Origin: Burkholderia cepacia
GTDB taxonomy: Bacteria > Pseudomonadota > Gammaproteobacteria > Burkholderiales > Burkholderiaceae
DNA length: 64,000 nt
Assembly: GCF_029962485.1 (NCBI RefSeq)
Contig: NZ_CP073637.1
Location: 3,410,001 to 3,474,000, forward strand
Direction: 5' to 3'
Positions within the stretch are counted from its first letter, which is position 1. The number at the start of each line of letters is the position of its first letter. This document shows, piece by piece, positions 27,496 to 36,325 of the stretch. A program made the position numbers and the translations under genes. The notes beneath the pieces were generated by a model. The model had not been told where the DNA came from, searched no databases, and saw nothing but the letters and a program-made list of their open reading frames with translations.

Positions 27496-28848
27496 ATGCC
27501 TCCCCTGCCCCTGCTCGGCGCGCTGCTCGACACCGCCGGCGCCGCACTCAAGGCCGCCCGCGGCTCGGGTTCGTCCGCCGCCGGCAACGACGCGTCGGCG
27601 AGCGCGACCGCCGTGCCGTTCGCGCAGACGCTGAAGCAAAGCGTCGTCACGCGTCGCGACACATCGAATACCGCCACGCCCGATGCATCGACGAAGCAGG
27701 CTGCGTCGAAGCCGTCCGCCGGCACGAAGCCGTCCGGCACGGACGACGACACGTCGACCGACGACGCGAACGCGACGACCAATCCTGACGCCGCCGCGCT
27801 CGCGGCCGCCGCGGCCCTGCAGGCACAGCTGCAGGCGCGCACGGACAATGCGGCGCCGGCCGATGCGGCCACCGCCGCTGCCGCCGCTGCCGCCGCCGCC
27901 AACGCGGCGCAAAAGACGGCCGTGTCCGGCCAGCCCGACGCCACGGCGACGCTGGCCGATCATGCCGCCAAGGCGCTCGAACCGACGTCGAGCCGCGACG
28001 CGCTGCAAGCCGCGCTCGCCAAGCTGACGGGTGGCGCGGGCGCGATCGCGATGCCGGCGACCGGCGCGTCCGCCGCCGCGACGGCTTCCGCACCGGCAGC
28101 GAGCACTTCGACCACCGCCGCACCGCTGACGCCGAAGGTGCCGACATTCGACCGGTCGCTCGCCGACGCGAAAGGCGCGCTCGCCACCCAGCAGACGCCG
28201 ACCCAGGCCACGCCGCAGGCGCTGCAGGCCGATGCGAACGCGCAGTCCGGCGCTCAGCACGCACTCGCGGCCGCCAGCGACGCGACCGATCCGGCCGCCA
28301 GCGCGACGCTCGCGGCCGGCGCAACGGCCGCGGCCGCCGCGCAGGCCAACCTGCAGCTGTCTCCGGCCGCCAGTGCGATCGCCGCGGCCAACGCGCACGC
28401 GCTCGCACCGCACGTCGGCACCGCCGACTGGACGGACGCACTGAGCCAGAAGGTCGTGTTCCTGTCGAATGCGCACCAGCAGAGCGCCGAGCTGACGCTC
28501 AACCCGCCCGATCTCGGGCCGCTGCAGGTCGTGCTGCGCGTCGCGGACAACCATGCGCACGCGCTGTTCGTGTCGCAGCACGCGCAGGTGCGCGAGGCCG
28601 TCGAAGCCGCGTTGCCGAAGCTGCGCGAGGCGATGGAAGCCGGCGGGCTCGGGCTCGGCAGCACGACCGTCAGCGACGGCGGCTTCGCCTCCCAGCAGCA
28701 GAACCCGCAACAGACCTTCGCTGGCGGCCAGTCGTCGCGGCGCGGGAACGGCGGATCGTCAGCCGTCGATGCACCGGCCGACGTTGCGCAATCCGCACCG
28801 GCCGCCGCAAGCGTGAGCCGCGCCGGCCTCGTCGATACGTTTGCCTGA
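27496..28848 (+). CDS. fliK: Flagellar hook-length control protein FliK
   Basis: FliK (450 residues) ends the fliFGHIJK arm. It has a long, low-complexity Ala/Thr/Asp-rich ruler region (about 1-300) and the conserved Flg_hook domain (about 310-395): DALSQKVVFLSNAHQQSAELTLNPPDLGPLQVVLRV, where L-N-P-x-x-L-G is the family core, then SQHAQVREAVEAALPKLREAMEAGGL. The C-terminus is a Gln/Ser-rich tail with QQQNPQQ. The protein is secreted during hook assembly and switches export specificity via FlhB. This copy matches the classical motif better than the minus-strand paralogue at 19053-20420. Confidence 0.95.
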   Translation: MPPLPLLGALLDTAGAALKAARGSGSSAAGNDASASATAVPFAQTLKQSVVTRRDTSNTATPDASTKQAASKPSAGTKPSGTDDDTSTDDANATTNPDAAALAAAAALQAQLQARTDNAAPADAATAAAAAAAAANAAQKTAVSGQPDATATLADHAAKALEPTSSRDALQAALAKLTGGAGAIAMPATGASAAATASAPAASTSTTAAPLTPKVPTFDRSLADAKGALATQQTPTQATPQALQADANAQSGAQHALAAASDATDPAASATLAAGATAAAAAQANLQLSPAASAIAAANAHALAPHVGTADWTDALSQKVVFLSNAHQQSAELTLNPPDLGPLQVVLRVADNHAHALFVSQHAQVREAVEAALPKLREAMEAGGLGLGSTTVSDGGFASQQQNPQQTFAGGQSSRRGNGGSSAVDAPADVAQSAPAAASVSRAGLVDTFA

Positions 28849-28877
28849 GCATGGCCGCTGCCGTGCGCGCGCCGCGT

Positions 28878-30518
28878 TCAGCGGCCGTGCACCGCGGCAG
28901 CCGCCTCGCCACGCGGCACGCCACCCTTGCGCGCCGCGACGATGAAGTCCGCGGCGCGTTCGCCGATCATCACCGACGGCGCATTCGTGTTCCCGCCGAC
29001 CAGCGTCGGCATCACCGACGCATCGACCACACGCAGCCCTTCGACGCCGCGCACGCGCAGTTGCGGATCGACGACCGCGCGCGCATCCGAACCCATCCGG
29101 CAGGTACCGACCGGGTGATAGATCGTGTCGGCATGCTCGACGATCGTCTTGCGCAGCTCGGCTTCGCTCTGGTCTGCCCGCGTGTACAGCTCGCGCCCGC
29201 CCTGCGACGCAAGCGGCGCCTGCGACAGGATCCGGCGCATCGCCTGCGTGCCGCGCACGAGCAGGTCGAGATCGCGTGAATCGCTGAAAAAGCGCGGATC
29301 GATCAGCGGCGCGTCGCGCGCATCGCCGGTCGCGAGCGCGACCGTGCCGCGGCTGAACGGCCGCAGCGCGCACACGTGCAGCGAATAGCCGAACCCCCAG
29401 TGCATCTTGCGGTTGTGGTCGTCGACGAGCGCCGTGCAGAAATGCAGTTGCAGGTCGGGACGTTCGAGCGACGGATCGCTCTTGATGAAGCCGCCGGCCT
29501 CCGCGACGTTGCTCGTCATCATCCCCGTGCGGCTCGAGAAATAGCGCGCGAGCGCGGGCGTCATCTTCGCGATTCCGCGCAGACACACGCCGACCAGCTC
29601 CGACGAATTCACGCGCGTGTTGATGATGAAGTCGATATGGTCGATCAGGTTCGCGCCGACGTCCGGCGCATCCTGCACGACCGCGATCCCGTGCCGGCGC
29701 AGTTGCTCGGCCGGGCCGATCCCCGAGCACATCAGCAGTTGCGGCGAATTGAACGCGCCGGCCGACAGGATCACTTCCGCGCGCGCGCCGAGCGTCTCGA
29801 CGCGGCCGTTGCGCGATACCGCGACGCCGACCGCGCGCTTGCCGTCGAAGCCGACGCGCAGCACCGTCGCATCGGTAATCACGTGCAGGTTCGGCCGGTT
29901 GCGTCCGTAGATATACGCACGCGCCACACTGCAGCGCGAGCCGTCGCGGTGCGTGACCTGATAGAAGCCGACGCCTTCCTGCGTCGCGCCGTTGAAGTCG
30001 TCGTTCAGCGGATAGCCGGCCGCGTGCGCGGCCTGGATGAATCGTTCGGAGAACGGATTGCGAAAGCGCAGATCCGACACCGACAGCGGGCCGTCCGCGC
30101 CGTGCCACGCATCCGCGCCGCGTTCGTTGCCTTCCGCGCGGCGGAAATACGGCAGCACGTCCTGCCAGCCCCAGCCCGTCGCGCCGAGCTGCGCCCACTC
30201 GTCGTAGTCGCCCGGATGGCCGCGCGTGTAGATCATCGCGTTGATCGCGCTCGACCCGCCCATCCCGCGCCCGCGCGGCTGGTAGCCGCGCCGCCCGCCA
30301 AGGCCCGGCTGCGGCACCGTCTCGTAGCCGTAATTCGTGCCGAGCTTGAACGGCACCAGCGCCGCGATGCCGACCGGCATGTTGACGAGCAGGTTGCGCT
30401 CCGTATGCGAGCCGGCCTCGATCAGCGCGATCGTCGCATCGGGGCAGGCATCGGCGAGACGGCCTGCCAGGCTCGACCCGCCCGAACCGCCGCCGACGAT
30501 GATGTAGTCGTATTGCAT
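28878..30518 (-). CDS. GMC-family FAD alcohol dehydrogenase (choline dehydrogenase-like)
   Basis: This 546-residue flavoenzyme belongs to the glucose-methanol-choline family. The FAD fold is at the start (YIIVGGGSGGSSLAGRLAD), the first GMC signature is GYQPRGRGMGGSSAINAMIY (about residues 76-95), the second is GAFNSPQLLMCSGIGP, and the active-site His region is YHPVGTCRMGSD. Overall it resembles medium-chain alcohol dehydrogenases such as AlkJ at least as much as true choline dehydrogenase (BetA). The ATG at 30518 sits directly before the FAD fold; the open frame continuing upstream runs into the 287-bp palindromic element and is spurious. A divergent aldehyde dehydrogenase gene may oxidise the product. 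Confidence 0.88.
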   Translation of the reverse strand: MQYDYIIVGGGSGGSSLAGRLADACPDATIALIEAGSHTERNLLVNMPVGIAALVPFKLGTNYGYETVPQPGLGGRRGYQPRGRGMGGSSAINAMIYTRGHPGDYDEWAQLGATGWGWQDVLPYFRRAEGNERGADAWHGADGPLSVSDLRFRNPFSERFIQAAHAAGYPLNDDFNGATQEGVGFYQVTHRDGSRCSVARAYIYGRNRPNLHVITDATVLRVGFDGKRAVGVAVSRNGRVETLGARAEVILSAGAFNSPQLLMCSGIGPAEQLRRHGIAVVQDAPDVGANLIDHIDFIINTRVNSSELVGVCLRGIAKMTPALARYFSSRTGMMTSNVAEAGGFIKSDPSLERPDLQLHFCTALVDDHNRKMHWGFGYSLHVCALRPFSRGTVALATGDARDAPLIDPRFFSDSRDLDLLVRGTQAMRRILSQAPLASQGGRELYTRADQSEAELRKTIVEHADTIYHPVGTCRMGSDARAVVDPQLRVRGVEGLRVVDASVMPTLVGGNTNAPSVMIGERAADFIVAARKGGVPRGEAAAAVHGR

Positions 30519-30579
30519 GTCACGTCTCCGTCGTGTCATGGAAGGCGCCCGGCACCGCCGCGCGACCGCGTCCCCTCTA

Positions 30580-30866
30580 TAGGGTCTGTTTGCATATGGA
30601 ACGCACATGCGAATGCCCGAAATCGCTCGTAGGGCAAGAAGTGAGGAGCGCCGTTTGGCCGAGCCAAACAAGCGACGAGCGACGCCGCCATACGGGCGAT
30701 TTCGGGCATTCCCGTGACATGAACTCTTCAATTTGGGGTTGCCCCGAGAAGGGCCGCTCGCCACGTTGCGCTCCTTGCGAATACGTCAGTATTCGCGGCG
30801 TCGCGCGCCTCGCGAGCGGCCCTTCTCGGGGCAACGCATGTGCGTTCCATATGCAAACAGACCCTA
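30580..30866. repeat. 287-bp multi-palindromic element with 32-bp perfect terminal inverted repeats (cloverleaf fold)
   Basis: The outer arms 30580-30611 and 30835-30866 are perfect 32-bp inverted repeats. Inside, arm A pairs 30611-30631 with 30691-30711 (21 bp, one G-T wobble) and has an inner 7-bp hairpin GTTTGGC/GCCAAAC (30653-30669). Arm B pairs 30738-30761 with 30812-30835 (24 bp, perfect) and has an inner 8-bp hairpin GCGAATAC/GTATTCGC (30777-30796). About 26 unpaired nt join the arms. TA flanks the GGGTCTG ends on both sides, consistent with a TA target duplication. Short open frames on both strands inside it follow from the palindromes and show no protein-like conservation. It is either a non-autonomous transposable palindrome (MITE) or a structured RNA module; no second copy was noticed in this window. 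Confidence 0.92.
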
Positions 30867-31026
30867 GCGTCCGGGCATTGTAGGAACGGCCGTCATGCGT
30901 GCGGCGCGCGGATTCAAGAGCGATTCCTCTAAACGCCCGCGTGAACTAAATTTAAGATGTATTGATTCGCTTCGCGCAATACGTCGGCCACGAGAAGTCG
31001 ATTCGTCGCGAAACGGGGGGACGACA

Positions 31027-31533
31027 ATGCAGCGCCAGGTTCTGCAGGCCGTGTGCCGACCGGGTTCTCCGGATGCAACGCGCGCAGCCCGCATTTCATT
31101 TCAAACGGCTGTGCTCGCGGCGATGCTCGGCATCATGCGCGCAGTCGATCGAAATCGAACGGCGCGCTTCGTCGCCGACCGTTTGGATGGTTTGTCGCCG
31201 CGGCGGCGCGATGCGCTGCGGCACGATTTGATGGACCCGTCGCGCTGCCCTGCTTCGGTGCAACAGCGGGCAGTCGCGCCGCAGCGTCGCGCGCCCGGCA
31301 ACAGTCGCATCGCGTTGCATGTCCATGCGCCGCGACACGGTTTCCAGATACGCACACCGTCGCGTGGATGCGACGCCTGCCGCACGCTGCAACCGGTTTT
31401 CGAGCACACGTCGCATCCGGCCCCGCGCCGCGCGACCCGCATCACCCGATCCGCGTCGCCGCGCTCGCCGAGCGTGCGCGTGCGGCGTGACGGCCGGCCG
31501 ACCAGCCAGGCCCAACTGGAGGAGACGACATGA
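31027..31533 (+). CDS. Hypothetical basic protein upstream of the aldehyde dehydrogenase (uncertain gene)
   Basis: This open frame of 168 codons begins with ATG after GGGGGGA and overlaps the aldehyde dehydrogenase start by 4 nt (ATGA). The first part is plausible protein (ISFQTAVLAAMLGIMRAVDR, then RFVADRLDGLSPRRRDALRHDL), while the rest is rich in Arg, Pro and Ser and looks like non-coding high-GC sequence. I recognise no family. It could be a real small gene coupled to the dehydrogenase, or simply the 5' leader of that gene. Confidence 0.3.
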   Translation: MQRQVLQAVCRPGSPDATRAARISFQTAVLAAMLGIMRAVDRNRTARFVADRLDGLSPRRRDALRHDLMDPSRCPASVQQRAVAPQRRAPGNSRIALHVHAPRHGFQIRTPSRGCDACRTLQPVFEHTSHPAPRRATRITRSASPRSPSVRVRRDGRPTSQAQLEETT

Positions 31534-32972
31534 AGAACGACCTGCCCGAACTGGCCCCGCAAGCACTGCCGTCGGTCGACGCGCTGACGGCGCTGCTGCG
31601 CGACCAGCGCGCGGCGTACCTGCGCGCGCCGTATCCCGCATGGGAAACGCGCGTGCAGCACCTGCGCGCGCTGCGCACGATGCTGATCGACCACGCGGAT
31701 GAACTGGCCGAAGCGATCAGCGCCGATTTCGGCCATCGCGCGAAGCAGGAAGTGCTGCTGTCGGAAATCTGGATGGCGAAGGAAGAGATCGACGACGCGC
31801 TGAAGCACGGCAAGCGCTGGATGAAGCCGATCCGCAAGCCGATGAACAAGTGGCTGCGCCCGGCGCGCGCGAAGGTGATTCCGCAGCCGCTCGGCGTGGT
31901 CGGCATCGTCGTGCCGTGGAACTATCCGGTGCTGCTCGCGGCCGGCCCGCTGATCTGCGCGCTCGCGGCCGGCAACCGCGCGATCATCAAGATGTCCGAA
32001 CTGACGCCGCGCACGTCGGCCCTGTTCGAGCAGCTCATCGGCAAGACCTTCACGCGCGATCACGTCGCGGTCGTGAACGGCGATGCGGAGGTCGGCGCCG
32101 CGTTCAGCGGGCTGCCGTTCGATCACCTGCTGTTCACCGGTTCGACGCATGTCGGCCGCCACGTGATGCGCGCGGCCGCCGACAACCTCACGCCCGTCAC
32201 GCTCGAACTCGGTGGCAAGTCGCCGGCGATCGTCGGCCCGAACGCACGCTTCGATGCGGCCGTCGATGCGATCGTCGCCGGCAAGACGCTGAACGCGGGC
32301 CAAACCTGCATCGCGCCCGACTACGTGCTGTTGCCGCGCGGAATGGAAGCCGCGTTCATCGAGCGCGCGCGGGCACGCTTCGCGAAGATGTATCCGGACC
32401 TGTCGACGAACGGCGACTACACGACGATCGTGTCGCCGCGTCACTACGCGCGCCTGCAGCAACTCGCGAGCGACGCGCAGGCGGGCGGCGCGCAACTGCA
32501 TCCGCTATCCGACGCCCAATCCGATCCCGCGTCGCGCCGCTTCGTGCCGTGCGCGGTCACGCAGGTGCCGGCCGCGTCGCAACTGATGCAGGAAGAAATC
32601 TTCGGGCCGCTGCTGCCGCTCGTGCCTTACGAGCGGCTCGACGAGGCGATCGCGTACGTGAATGCACGCCCGCGTCCGCTCGCGCTCTACCTGTTCGACG
32701 AGGATGGCGGCACGATCGATCGCGTGATGCGCGAAACGATCTCGGGCGGCGTGACGATCAACGAGGCGCTGATGCACATCGCATGCGGCAGCCTGCCGTT
32801 CGGCGGCGTCGGTGCGAGCGGCATGGGCGCGTATCACGGCTACGACGGCTTCGTGACGTTCTCGAAGATGAAGCCCGTGCTCACGCAGGCGCGGCTGAAC
32901 ACGCGCGGCCTGATCGCGCCGCCGTACGGCAAGCGCTTCGCCGCGGTGATCAAGCTGATGATGAAGTTCTAA
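31530..32972 (+). CDS. Aldehyde dehydrogenase, coniferyl-aldehyde dehydrogenase-like
   Basis: The 480-residue NAD(P)-dependent enzyme oxidises aldehydes to acids. The catalytic sites are LELGGKSP with the general-base Glu (near residue 229) and GQTCIAPDYV with the nucleophilic Cys (near 263). VPWNYPV is the cofactor-site sequence, and GSLPFGGVGASGMGAYHGYDGF is the conserved late motif. The short form without an N-terminal extension and the C-terminal hydrophobic end are typical of the CalB group, which acts on coniferyl or other hydrophobic aldehydes. It is divergent from the GMC alcohol dehydrogenase, suggesting an alcohol-aldehyde-acid route. A GGAGGAGA ribosome binding site precedes the ATG. 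Confidence 0.9.
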   Translation: MKNDLPELAPQALPSVDALTALLRDQRAAYLRAPYPAWETRVQHLRALRTMLIDHADELAEAISADFGHRAKQEVLLSEIWMAKEEIDDALKHGKRWMKPIRKPMNKWLRPARAKVIPQPLGVVGIVVPWNYPVLLAAGPLICALAAGNRAIIKMSELTPRTSALFEQLIGKTFTRDHVAVVNGDAEVGAAFSGLPFDHLLFTGSTHVGRHVMRAAADNLTPVTLELGGKSPAIVGPNARFDAAVDAIVAGKTLNAGQTCIAPDYVLLPRGMEAAFIERARARFAKMYPDLSTNGDYTTIVSPRHYARLQQLASDAQAGGAQLHPLSDAQSDPASRRFVPCAVTQVPAASQLMQEEIFGPLLPLVPYERLDEAIAYVNARPRPLALYLFDEDGGTIDRVMRETISGGVTINEALMHIACGSLPFGGVGASGMGAYHGYDGFVTFSKMKPVLTQARLNTRGLIAPPYGKRFAAVIKLMMKF

Positions 32973-33053
32973 GGCAGTCGCACCGGATAGGCCGCGCGCA
33001 TCGCGCCGCGGCCCGCGCCAGTCTGCCGCGCGGCGTGGATGCCGCGCGTGCCG

Positions 33054-34076
33054 TCACACGGGCCAGAGCGGCCCTTCCTGCATCGCGCCGATCTGCTCGC
33101 GCAACTCGAGCACGCGCGCTTCCCAGTAACGATGCGTGTTGAACCACGGGAAGGCGGCCGGAAACGCGGGATCGTCCCAGCGCCGCGCGAGCCATGCCGC
33201 ATAGTGAATCAGCCGCAGCGTGCGCAGCGCTTCGACCAGATGCAGCTCGCGCGGCTCGAATTCGCAGAAATCCTCGTAACCGGCGAGCAGGTCGGCCAGC
33301 GCGCGCGACGCGCCTTCGCGATCGCCCGGCAGCAGCAGCCACAGATCCTGGACCGCCGGCGCCATCCGGCTGTCGTCGAAGTCGACGAAATGCGGGCCCG
33401 CATCGGTCCACAGCACGTTGCTCGGATGGCAGTCGCCGTGCGTGCGCAGCAGGCGGATGTCGCCCGCGCGCTCGAACGCGGCCTCGACGCCTTCGAGTGC
33501 GAGCCTGACGGCCGTCTCATAGGCCGGTCGTACGTCATCCGGAATAAAATCGTGCGCGAGCAGGTAGTCGCGCGGCTCATAGCCGAACGTATTGATGTCG
33601 AGCACGGGGCGCGCGGCATACGGCTCGGTCGCGCCTACCGCGTGAATCCGGCCGATGAAGCGGCCGAGCCATTCGAGCGTGTCGCTGCGGTCGAGATCGG
33701 GTGCGCGACCGCCGCGCCGCTCGAAGACCGAGAAGCGGAAACCGTCGAACGCGTGCAGCGTGCGGCCGTCGAATGCGCGCGCGGGCACCGCCGGAATCTC
33801 GCGCGCAGCGAGTTCGGCGACGAACGCATGCTCTTCGAGAATCGCGTCGTCCGACCAGCGCGCCGGGCGATAGAACTTCGCGACGACCGGCGGGCCGTCT
33901 TCGATGCCGACCTGGTAGACGCGGTTTTCGTAGCTGTTGAGCGCGAGCAGGCGCCCGTCGGTGCGCAGGCCGGCCGGCATCAGCACGCTGTCGAGCGCGT
34001 CGAGCACGCACTCGGGCGTGAGGCCGGCGAACGGCGGGCCGGCGGGAGAAGCGGGAGCGGAAGTAGCGTCAGTCAT
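33054..34076 (-). CDS. srkA: Stress response kinase A (SrkA/RdoA/YihE), APH-fold Ser/Thr kinase
   Basis: This is a 340-residue eukaryote-like kinase of the aminoglycoside phosphotransferase fold, known in E. coli for protecting against envelope and oxidative stress. Visible motifs are NSYENRVYQVGIED and VVAKFYRP with the ATP-binding Lys, LLRTHGDCHPSNVLW as the Brenner/catalytic loop (HGDCHPSN), and FVDFDDSRMAPAVQDLW with the metal-binding Asp. The ATG at 34076 has GCGGGGC upstream and is preferred over one three codons earlier. Length matches E. coli SrkA (328). Confidence 0.88.
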   Translation of the reverse strand: MTDATSAPASPAGPPFAGLTPECVLDALDSVLMPAGLRTDGRLLALNSYENRVYQVGIEDGPPVVAKFYRPARWSDDAILEEHAFVAELAAREIPAVPARAFDGRTLHAFDGFRFSVFERRGGRAPDLDRSDTLEWLGRFIGRIHAVGATEPYAARPVLDINTFGYEPRDYLLAHDFIPDDVRPAYETAVRLALEGVEAAFERAGDIRLLRTHGDCHPSNVLWTDAGPHFVDFDDSRMAPAVQDLWLLLPGDREGASRALADLLAGYEDFCEFEPRELHLVEALRTLRLIHYAAWLARRWDDPAFPAAFPWFNTHRYWEARVLELREQIGAMQEGPLWPV

Positions 34077-34134
34077 GCCCCGCATTGTGCCGCCAGCCGG
34101 GCCGAAAGACGAGCGCCCGATACGGCGTATGCGC

Positions 34135-34347
34135 TCAGTGGAGCGCCGCGCCGGCCGGCAGCACGGATTCGCCGGTGTCGATCAGGTCCTCGAGAAAGAA
34201 CGGCTCGGTGTTGAGTTCCTTCGACTCGCCCGGTACGCCCGCGTACCAGGTCACCATGGCCATGTCGCCCAGAACGCGCTGGACGATGCCGCGCGCGCCC
34301 TTCGGCACCGCGATATGGGTAGTGCAGACAATCGACCCGACATGCAT
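34135..34347 (-). CDS. Small conserved-looking hypothetical protein (70 aa)
   Basis: The 70-residue product starts MHVGSIVCTTHIAVPKGARG and continues with a regular beta-like pattern (VQRVLGDMAMVTWYAG) and an acidic end. It has no signal peptide or membrane helix. The ATG at 34347 is chosen over the longer 105-codon frame, because coding-like sequence begins there and GGGG lies 10 nt upstream. It lies 58 nt upstream of srkA on the same strand. The family is not recognised; KGARGIVQRVLG suggests a small SH3-like barrel, which is only an impression. Confidence 0.6.
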   Translation of the reverse strand: MHVGSIVCTTHIAVPKGARGIVQRVLGDMAMVTWYAGVPGESKELNTEPFFLEDLIDTGESVLPAGAALH

Positions 34348-35135
34348 GATGGTTCCCCACTCTTGAATCTTGAAACCCGGCTCGGTGGCGAGCCGGCAAA
34401 TGCACGATTCGCGCGCTCTCGTCGGAGCGTTGCGCGTAATCCCATTGTTCACGGTTTATCGAAGCGCGAAAAGAAGAAGAAGCAGGCGAAGTGCCGCGAA
34501 TTCGTCGAATGTCTCCAATCAACCACTGCGCCGGACAGACGCTTGCCCGCCCGGTTACCCCCATCATACCCTGTCGAATGTGACTGTCCGCCGAATCCCC
34601 GGCATCACCGCGGCGCGCACGCGACGAACGCCCCGCGCGCATCGTGGGCCCGGTGCCGCGTCGCCACGCAAATTCGCGCGACTGCGATTGCCGAACCACG
34701 GCACACCGTCATCGCCTTCCCCCAGCCTCGAACGCGGCCGACGCGGCAACGCTTGCGCATGCACCGCCCCCTTCGACACGCGACGTCGCCGACAGACGTT
34801 GCGTCCGATACCGGCCTTGCGGTACCTTTGATGCTCATTCGCGTTCAAGCGCATTCCGACACGATGCATCCGCTCACGTCCGCCCTCGCAAAATCCCGGC
34901 CGCAGTTCGACTCGCGGCCGCAGGCGTGCGCACATCCGTCGGTCCTGCCTCCTCCTGTCGCACCGCCGCTCGTCGGCGCCGCGCCGCCCCCTCCGGCGGT
35001 GCGCGCCGGCTGACCAGCCGGCTTCCGTTTCGTCTTCCATTCGCCCCCGTTGGCTTCAGTGCGTGCGTCGTGACGCACCGCATGTTGCTGCGCACGCGAA
35101 TGGAACGTTCCGATCCGTTCGACAGGTGGATTCAC
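34348..35135. other. Gene-free interval
   Basis: These 788 nt separate the 70-aa gene from the DMT exporter. Open frames occur on both strands but are Arg/Pro/Ala-rich and have no homopolymer-free, family-like segments, so none is called. AGGTGGA at its right end is the ribosome binding site of the exporter. Divergent promoters for the two genes should lie here; I could not pinpoint them. Confidence 0.5.
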
Positions 35136-36023
35136 ATGGTTTCGTTCAAACGCGCGCTTGCCGCGCATGGCGCGACGTCGCTCTTCGTGCTGCTGTGGAG
35201 CAGCGGCGCGATCTTCTCTGAACTCGGTCTGCGTCACGCGTCCGCGTTCGTCTTTCTCACCGGACGCTTCGCACTCGCCTCGCTCGTGCTGCTCGCGCTG
35301 GCCTTCATGCGCAAACGCTGGCTGCCGCCGCGCGGCGAGCGGCGCATGGCCGCGCTGACCGGCTTGCTGATGATGGGCGGCTATTCGATCTTCTACCTGC
35401 TCGCACTCGAGCGCGGGATCGCGCCCGGTGTGCTCGCAACGATCCTCGGCGTCCAGCCGATCCTCACGCTCGCGATCGTCGAGCGACGCTGGCAGCCCGT
35501 GCGCGTCGCGGGTCTCGCGCTGTCGCTCGCCGGGCTCGCGCTCGTCGTGTGCCGTGGCGCGGGCGGTGGCGCGGGCGGCCTGTCGGCTGCAGGCATCGCG
35601 TGCGCGCTCACCGCACTCGTCGCGCTGACCGCCGGCTCGTTGCTGCAAAAGCGCGTACGCGCGGCGCCCGCCGACGTGCTGCCGCTGCAGAATGCGATCG
35701 GCCTCGCGCTGTGTGTCGCGATCCTGCCGTTCCGGCCGGTGTCGTTCGAGATGAACTGGGCATTCGTCGTACCGCTGCTGTGGCTCGGCATCGTGATTTC
35801 GGTGATCGCGCAACTGCTGTTCTACCGGTTGATGCAGCGCGGCGATCTCGTCAACGTGACGAGCCTGTTCTATCTCGTGCCCGTCGTCACCACGCTGATG
35901 GATGCCGTGTGGCTCGGCAACCGGCCCGAGCCGCTCGCGCTCGCCGGCATGGGCGCGATCATCGCGGGGCTCGCGCTCGTGTTCCGCGCGTCGGCCACCC
36001 GCGCGCAACCCGAGCGCGCGTAA
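35136..36023 (+). CDS. EamA/DMT-family transporter
   Basis: This 295-residue inner-membrane protein of the drug/metabolite transporter superfamily has ten hydrophobic helices arranged as two EamA repeats. The first repeat starts LFVLLWSSGAIFSELGLRHASAFVFLTGRFALASLVLL, the second at GGLSAAGIACALTALVALTAGSLLQKR. Near the end, RGDLVNVTSLFYLVPVVTTLMDAVWLG is the typical helix 8-9 region. Members export amino acids or other small metabolites; the substrate is unknown. The start at 35136 has AGGTGGA 5 nt upstream. Confidence 0.88.
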   Translation: MVSFKRALAAHGATSLFVLLWSSGAIFSELGLRHASAFVFLTGRFALASLVLLALAFMRKRWLPPRGERRMAALTGLLMMGGYSIFYLLALERGIAPGVLATILGVQPILTLAIVERRWQPVRVAGLALSLAGLALVVCRGAGGGAGGLSAAGIACALTALVALTAGSLLQKRVRAAPADVLPLQNAIGLALCVAILPFRPVSFEMNWAFVVPLLWLGIVISVIAQLLFYRLMQRGDLVNVTSLFYLVPVVTTLMDAVWLGNRPEPLALAGMGAIIAGLALVFRASATRAQPERA

Positions 36024-36325
36024 GCGGACGGGCCGCCGCGCCTGCGGGTGCGGCGGCCCGCCTCGACACATGCGACCATTTCGCACAAATCGAAAGGAAC
36101 GGGAAAGATGCGTGCAAGGCGTTCGTCTACCTTGCGGGAAAAACGCGTGTTTCGCGCGGCTTTCCGCTGATTTTTAATGGTTCGGATAGCGAAAAGCGCC
36201 GCCGGTTGCCTATACTCGAATTGACCGCCCCGCTCGCAAACGGGTCGGACCAACACTAGAAACACCCGGCATGGGGCCGAATCGAGCGCTGACACGCTGG
36301 CTTCGGTCAAGACCTGGAGACACGC
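36024..36325. other. Gene-free interval with GC hairpin after the DMT exporter
   Basis: CGGGCCGCCGC (36029-36039) pairs perfectly with GCGGCGGCCCG (36050-36060), an 11-bp stem just after the exporter stop. No T-run follows, so it would be a weak or Rho-assisted terminator. The remaining 265 nt are lower in GC, with a TATACT hexamer (36211-36216) that may be the -10 of the small membrane-protein gene at 36326. Confidence 0.4.

Noticed and set aside
27840..28440. Low-complexity Ala-rich DNA in fliK as a repeat element
   Set aside because: It is the normal variable ruler region of FliK, in frame and without exact repeat units.
30533..30883. Open frames on both strands through the palindromic element (for example 30533-30883 plus, 30577-30834 minus)
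   Set aside because: They arise from the palindromic sequence, show no ribosome binding site or family-like pattern, and read into each other's complements.
34348..35135. Several frames of 100-350 codons in this gap
   Set aside because: Composition is dominated by Arg, Pro and Ala with no secondary-structure pattern, ribosome binding site or recognisable family.
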